Shown here piece after piece: positions 58,738 through 64,000 of a stretch of 64,000 nucleotides of DNA; positions within the stretch are counted from its first letter, which is position 1; each line of letters begins with the position of its first letter. The notes beneath the pieces are model-generated. The model was not told the DNA's origin, ran no database searches, and saw nothing but the letters and a program-made list of their open reading frames with translations. Position numbers and translations under genes: made by a program. The stretch is from NCBI GenBank assembly GCA_019802505.1, contig JAFMOC010000002.1, forward strand, positions 6,680,501-6,744,500, written 5' to 3'. The DNA comes from Corydoras sp. C115. Its lineage: Eukaryota > Chordata > Actinopteri > Siluriformes > Callichthyidae.

Positions 58738-58887
58738 AATGTATTAACTGTATACGTCAACTGCAATGTTTCTGAATAGCTCACAAATAAGTTGGCTCAG
58801 GGCCTGAGTGTGTTAGCATGGTTAATGGATATAACAGAGGCTTAATAATGTTCACCAATACAATTGTCTACACAGTGGGTGACACAC
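58738..58887. promoter_or_regulatory. Putative conserved non-coding element, copy B
   Basis: Diverged partner of copy A, located between the first recognised snx10 exon and the 3' end of cbx3, and so probably within the snx10 5' intron or promoter region. Same orientation as copy A. Confidence 0.5.
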
Positions 58888-59662
58888 AATGAAAGAAGTA
58901 ATTAATAGTTAGACATAAGAGCATCCACATCCAAATACACACACGCATACACACACAGTGTTTGGAAAAGCATTAGAGGATTATCCTTGTTTGTGCTACG
59001 AATTTCACTTCTGCACATATAACATGTAACCAGTCATAAGTGGTTTAGACTGACATTTATTAAAGCACCAGAAAATTCCATCTAGGGTTGTAATAGAGAC
59101 CACAATGAGCAACAGAGAACATGAAAGTAAAAATTACTAACAAATGCCATTTTCAAAGCCCTGTAGTGGCATAATCCAAATGTTTTTAAAACACACATCT
59201 CAATGCTACAACCAATTTGTGCAAAAATTACATCTCTAAACTCACAGATTGATGGTCTTAATCACAGTACAGATAAGCACAGACAATAGCAGTGTCTTCC
59301 ACCGAAGTACAGTTCCTCATTGGTATGAAAGTGTGATGCTCCATCAGGTCTCTTTAAGTAAATTCTAAATTTAAGCGCAGTCTACTAACACACCAAACAT
59401 ACAAACCTACACAAAAATGTAGCACCTATTTTTCAACCAACTATTAGGGACATAAACACTGTATTTTACCACACAGATTTAAAAAAAATAATAATTAAAA
59501 AAAATAATAAAAAAAACAACATCTTACAACTCTACAGTATGGGTCCAGTGTGCTAAGACATGTTTCACAGTGGTCTGAGGAATCACACGATTTCAACACC
59601 TGGGTAAACAAAAACCTCAGTCTATGTGTTTTAAAGAGGAAATTATAAAGATGTAATGTCCA

Positions 59663-59780
59663 TCACTTTTTCTCTTCACTGTGCCAGGACAGCTTGTCTT
59701 CGTAAAAACTTATAACCATCTGAGGCCATCTTACACTCGCTTCTCTGGCTGACAGTAGTGCCACATCATCTGTGTCTTTC
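59663..59780 (-). CDS. cbx3: cbx3 last exon (chromoshadow, second half)
   Basis: Encodes KDTDDVALLSAREASVRW, PQMVISFYEDKLSWHSEEKK and stop TGA at 59663-59665. Acceptor ATTGCAG. Confidence 0.9.
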
Positions 59781-62700
59781 CTGCAATGGCACAATCATGT
59801 TATTAATTTCAAACAAACTTATTCGCTGAGATTATATGCAAAATACCTGACAGCAAATAAATGCTAAAAGATATCAGAAGAAGCATGCCATTTGATAAGA
59901 AACATGAGCTCTCCATGACGGTCGGTGGAACCAATGATACGTTCTGGGTCTGGAAAAATGGGTCCATCATTGTCTGTCTTTGTGTTGTCATCAGCCGATG
60001 CTTCAATTTCCTTCTGTATCTGTTCCGTCTTATACTGATTGGCCTGTGAGTCAGGGTTCATAAATATGCTAAGGTTTGCTATCTAGATGGCAATCTAGAC
60101 AATACAGTGTGATACACAATGATCAAAAAGTTTATAATCACTGGAGTTTAAAATGTACATAGATATTAATGCCAAAAGTATGTGGATGCTTTTTTTCAGA
60201 GTTTGGTAAATAAGGTTTTCTGTTTTACCAGGAAAATGTGTACAAAGGAATGTCCATTCAGATATGGCAAGAGGAATTTTAAGTAAACTCCTGTAATATA
60301 CAGTGCAGAGTTGTCAGGAGCATTCCATACTTCCACAAAATACGCATAGTCTTATAAACACACAAATCTGATGCAAATGAAGAGTGGAGGCTGTTATACC
60401 TGCAATTGTGAAGTGCCTCTATTAATGTTTATGTATTTTGATTTAAATGTAAATATAATTTGGATTTAAATTTATTTTATGGCTAAATTGGTAAAGTGAC
60501 CACATACTTTTGGCATATTTGCAATTTAATTTTTAATAGAGAAGCAAGCTAAATAAATACAAAAACAATTTAGATTAATGTAAGGAAGTTATTAATATTG
60601 TGATGCTATCTAAACATTGACATATGTACTTACTGTGTCAGCTTCGAGCTCAGCCTGTTCTTGTTTGGGTTGGATATCAGGACCCAGATGGAGACTGTCC
60701 TCTCTCCTAGTCTCATCCAAGACTGTCATATTTCTAAGAAATTCTTCAATCAGCTCTGGACAGTCCAGATTGTCCTCAGGCTCCCAAGTGTTATCGGCAC
60801 TGAAGAAAAAATTCTGGCTTGAAATCTCAAATCAATTACAAATAAATACGACCATCTCTAAAAGAAAACAAAAGACCCACATTCACCATCATCCAATAAT
60901 GAATACTAATTAAAAAACCTTATTCAAAAATAAATATGATCCCATCTGACATTTCATCTTTTGATAATAAATAATCTGTTATTAATTTTCTAAATCAGGG
61001 CCTAAACTGTTCAGCTTACATAAAAGGCCCTGCTAAACGATAATGTAGATGTTATGAATTTGACCACAGTTCAACAAGTTAACCTTGTATATTTACAGTC
61101 ACCAGTAAGTATCTACATTACATTTCTAAGATGCTCTTGATAGTGCAGGGGTGTAATCAGGTAGACGGACCTGGATTCATGTCTTGGGTGGGCATCCAGA
61201 GTCTCTGTTGTGAGGAGTTTGAACATGTCTGTGTTTTTCCCCAGAGTTGGGTATTTCTTTCCACAGTCCAAAAACAGGTATGCTTACAGCCAACAAAAAG
61301 TGTAAAATTCCCTAAAAGTGAATGTGTATGACAAATTCCTGCTTTCTTAGCAAGCAGCTGTCCTACTGTTATTTGCATAAAATAACTTTAATAAAATCTG
61401 TTTTCTTCTTCAGCTGTTATTATTAGTCCAGATCTTTTTTCTTCATTTTACCCTGTCCTGAGTATCCTACTCCATCACTCCAACCACCTGCATGTCCTTT
61501 GTCTTCCTCTTCCCCTTCTGTCTGGTTGCTTCATGCTTAGCATTCTTCTGCAAATAAAAATTTAGTCCCCTCTCGGTACATGCCCAAGCCACTGCAAACG
61601 TGCCTCCTAACTTTGTCTCAAAAACATTCTACCTGTGCCAACCCCTTTAATAAACTCATAACTAAACTTGTCCATCCTTGTAATTCCTAATTAGAATCAG
61701 AGCATCTTTAGCTCAGCTACTTCCAGCTCCATCCATCTTTTGGGCAGAGCCACTGTCTCAAAGTCATACAACATTGCAGGCCTCACTACTGTGGTTTAAA
61801 AACTCTGGAAAGTTTTTTTGTAACTATTCCTCCTTATACTTTCCTGCACTTACTAATAACTCAGGTAAGAAATTTAAAATGTGAAATGAAAAGGATCTGC
61901 TACATTAAGCATGTTTTTTTTGTTGATATTTATAATAAACTTCTAACTATATGTGCAAGAACCTAGAGCTATAAGTCAATGTTCAAATAATTATCTAAAT
62001 GGTTTTGAAAAATCTAATCACTTTAAAATGTAATGGAAATTTGAAATACCTAATGTAAATGTAAGAAGGATCTGAAAATCAAGAAGTAGTCATTCAGACG
62101 GTTATTTCCAGACACTCACTCAGTGAAGCCTTTCCACTTTAGATAGTACTCCACTTTTCCATTGTTGACTCGTCTGTGGATTATTTTTTCCACAGCAAAT
62201 TCCTGCACAACTGCAGGTTCTTCTGCCTTCCTATTTTTCACATTTTGTTTCTTTCTCATCTTTTCCTAAGACACATAAAAATAGAGTTTTGTTTAAAATA
62301 ACTGTGGTTGTTAAAATACAAAAGCATTTTAATATTATGTCTTCTTAACCACAAGAAGCGGTTAGTGTCATAATGTTAAAAACAGCCAAAGGAATTAGTG
62401 CTCTTTTGGTTATTTAAAGCACAAGCTATCACCAATGTTACCTGTTATTGTAAATAATGATGAAATATTAACTCCAGAATAACACAGTTCTAACAATGGA
62501 AATAACAATAATTTAAAGATGTGCTATTAATATAAAATAGTGAGTTCACATGATATAAAAATATGACAGAAAAAAAACCTTAAAACTGTATTTTACATGA
62601 GGTCATTTTGCATACGGATAAACCCAATCACATTGGATACAAGAAGCCTAACTTGATGGTTGTGTCAGTAACGCTGGAGCATTGAGGGTTAATGGCATTG

Positions 62701-64000
62701 CTGAAGGGCCCACACTGGCGGTTTTGGTTGACAGGTGGTTTAATTGCTAGTCCAACACTTAACTGCTGAACTTAAGTTTCTTTCTTAGGGGGCTTGTAAT
62801 GGAGTATAATTACAACTTGGAGTAAAAGTCCTGAATACTTCTACCACTTCTATGTTTGGCTATGTCCTGTGACTTTATTAAACATAGTTATGACTTCAGA
62901 CTTATTCTTTGTTCAACCAACAAGCCAGTCAGTATCTCAAGTTGCAGTAAACATCCAAGGTGTTTCTAATAAAATGATAATAGGTAGGTGTGTTTTGTAG
63001 CAATTGAACTTAACCGCCCATTCTCCTCCTCTCGAACCCCCATTTTTTTTAAGCATTTATATATTTTCTAAGCCAATTTAAAGTCGTTTATAAACGCTCC
63101 TTTCTAGATTATTTTGGGATTCTTTTCATGATATTGAGGAGGGTGTAAGGCCCAGATGATAAATAATGTGCCACTTTGACTTGCAAATCAAAGTTGATGT
63201 AATATCGAGATCATTTCTTTTATTCATTCATTCATTATCTCCCGCTTTATCCTCTATTAGGGTCGCGGTGGGGTTCCCCATGCCCATCCAGGGGAGAACG
63301 TCACGTCTAGGGCGCTGGGCAGATAGACCCAGGACAGGGCGCCAATCCATCGCTGGGCACACACTCACTCACACAGACACACTCTATATGGGGCAATTTG
63401 GAGAATTCAATTGACTTGATTTTGGAATGTGGGAGGAAACCGGAGAACCCGGAGGAAACCCACGCAGACACGGGGAGAACATGGAAACTCCACCCAGATG
63501 GGGATTCGAACCGGGAATCCCTAGAGCTGAGAGGCGAACGTGCTAACCACTAAGCCACCGTGCCGCCTCATTTCTTTTAACCAAACCAATAATTACTTTC
63601 ACATCTAGTCATTTAGCAGACACTTTTATCCAACGCGACTTACAAACGAGAACAACACAAGTCATCCATAGTTTCCTCTTATTAAGAAATCCACATTAAT
63701 CTCCTGGATTAACAGATATTAACAGATAAAAGGTGTAGATTTTGGAACCAGCGTATTGGGGAACATTATTTGTAGCAGCACTAGCTTTTAAACAATAGGC
63801 TGCCGCGTTGTCCAGACATTGTCCAGACATTATCCAGACGGTTGTCCAGACATTGACCTTAGAAATGAAGCCACACGGATGAACCTAATGTTATTAATAG
63901 TTTGATTGTTTGTGATTAAAACTAGACAGCTGAAGCGTGTCGGTAGCGTCCGGCCCACCTGATTAGTAATGTTATCTGAGGATGTCGACTGTGTCTCGGT
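59663..64000 (-). CDS. cbx3: Chromobox protein 3 / HP1-gamma-like, continues past window edge
   Basis: Heterochromatin protein that reads methylated H3K9 through its chromodomain and dimerises through its chromoshadow domain in the nucleus. Clear exons: 62120-62265 (in-frame ATG at 62259), 60634-60799, 59889-60043, 59663-59780; a probable upstream exon is 63959-64000. From the internal ATG the product is 192 aa. The chromodomain has EFAVEKIIHRRVNNGKVEYY, LKWKGF and DNTWEPEDNLDCPELIEEF, keeping the aromatic cage residues F, W and F. The chromoshadow domain has PDPERIIGSTD, GELMFLIKWK, WPQMVISFYEDKLSWHS, keeping the tryptophan used for PxVxL binding. The hinge is unlike mammalian CBX3: acidic and glutamine-rich, without the KRK/KKK basic patch or RGFARGL. 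Position next to snx10 supports CBX3 over CBX1/CBX5. One intron appears to use a GC donor. A possible poly(A) signal is at 59056-59061. Confidence 0.87.
59889..60043 (-). CDS. cbx3: cbx3 exon (hinge and chromoshadow, first half)
   Basis: Encodes ANQYKTEQIQKEIEASADDN and PDPERIIGSTD to LIKW. Acceptor ACTCACAG. The junction that restores KWKDTDD requires the exon to end AAATG followed by GC, a non-canonical GC donor. Confidence 0.8.
60170..60515. mobile_element. Tc1/mariner-like MITE in cbx3 intron
   Basis: Perfect 16-bp terminal inverted repeats, TGCCAAAAGTATGTGG at 60170-60185 and its complement at 60500-60515. The interior carries a GGCTGTTATACCTGCAA stretch resembling the Tc1-like relic at 45.4 kb, so it is probably an internally deleted derivative of that family. 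Confidence 0.65.
60634..60799 (-). CDS. cbx3: cbx3 exon (chromodomain, second half, and hinge)
   Basis: Encodes ADNTWEPEDNLDCPELIEEF and the acidic hinge ending ELEADT. Acceptor TCTTCAG, donor ACA|GTAAGT. Confidence 0.9.
62120..62265 (-). CDS. cbx3: cbx3 exon (chromodomain, first half)
   Basis: Acceptor TCTTAG before GAAAAGATG; encodes MRKKQNVKNRK and the chromodomain up to LKWKGFT. Donor GA|GTGAGT. Confidence 0.9.
63223..63567 (-). mobile_element. V-SINE element with perfect target-site duplication
   Basis: Reverse copy in the 5'-most cbx3 intron. Flanked by TCATTTCTTTTA at 63211-63222 and 63568-63579. Confidence 0.92.
63603..63655. repeat. Dispersed teleost repeat fragment (same family as 55862)
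   Basis: TAGTCATTTAGCAGACACTT then TTATCCAACGCGACTTACAA, the same core sequence, just beyond a V-SINE. Confidence 0.55.
63808..63857. repeat. Small minisatellite, unit near TTGTCCAGACA
   Basis: Four near copies of TTGTCCAGACATT with one altered unit (TATCCAGACGG) close to the cbx3 5' end. Confidence 0.8.
63959..64000 (-). CDS. cbx3: Probable N-terminal exon of cbx3 (partial, at window edge)
   Basis: Reads TETQSTSSDNITNQ before a CAG|GTGGGC donor. It joins in phase 0 to EKMRKKQNVKNRK of the next exon, resembling the mammalian MASNKTTLQKMGKKQNG start. No ATG lies in this frame inside the window, so the start would be beyond 64000. Alternatively translation begins at the ATG at 62259 and this is 5' UTR. 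Confidence 0.4.

Overview
The window is vertebrate nuclear DNA from a ray-finned (teleost) fish, most likely an otophysan. The evidence is spliced genes, an AT-rich background, long dinucleotide and ATT microsatellites, and about fifteen copies of a V-SINE-type element with a tRNA-like head. The gene order is hoxa2 > skap2 > < snx10 < cbx3. This is the conserved flank of the vertebrate HoxA cluster (CBX3-SNX10-SKAP2-HOXA1-HOXA2 in mammals), seen here from the Hox side. hoxa2 is followed directly by skap2 and no hoxa1 homeobox is visible between them. This points to the teleost HoxAb cluster, so I call the gene hoxa2b.

Layout. 1-11 kb: intergenic DNA 5' of hoxa2b with old repeats, one short inverted-repeat transposon, SINE copies and a possible cluster of nuclear-receptor half-sites; no hoxa3 exon is seen. 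11.3-13.0 kb: hoxa2b, two exons, complete (361 aa). 13-23.3 kb: hoxa2b-skap2 interval, holding a perfect DR1 and a perfect DR5 nuclear-receptor/retinoic-acid element at 17.19-17.27 kb and a dense SINE cluster with a 120-bp tandem array at 21.1-23.0 kb. 23.3-37.0 kb: skap2, 12 coding exons, complete (341 aa). 37-56.3 kb: a 19-kb convergent gene desert with Tc1-like relics, SINEs, microsatellites and islands that look like conserved non-coding DNA. 56.3-58.2 kb: snx10 on the minus strand, four recognised coding exons. 59.7-64 kb: a cbx3/HP1-gamma-like gene on the minus strand, four clear coding exons and a probable upstream coding exon running off the window edge.

How the parts relate. hoxa2b is a hindbrain and second-arch patterning transcription factor. 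skap2 is a Src-family adaptor, snx10 a PX-domain endosomal protein and cbx3 a heterochromatin reader. They are not a pathway; they are held together by Hox regulatory synteny, because HoxA enhancers are known to lie within and beyond Skap2. The most interesting features are non-coding: the 3' DR5/DR1 module kept although hoxa1b is absent; a degenerate duplicated element present both in the skap2-snx10 desert and between cbx3 and snx10; and SINE rearrangements that preserve a record of ectopic copying, double targeting and the birth of a tandem repeat.

Limits: splice sites were read by eye, gene identities come from remembered family sequences, and conservation claims have not been tested by alignment to other genomes.
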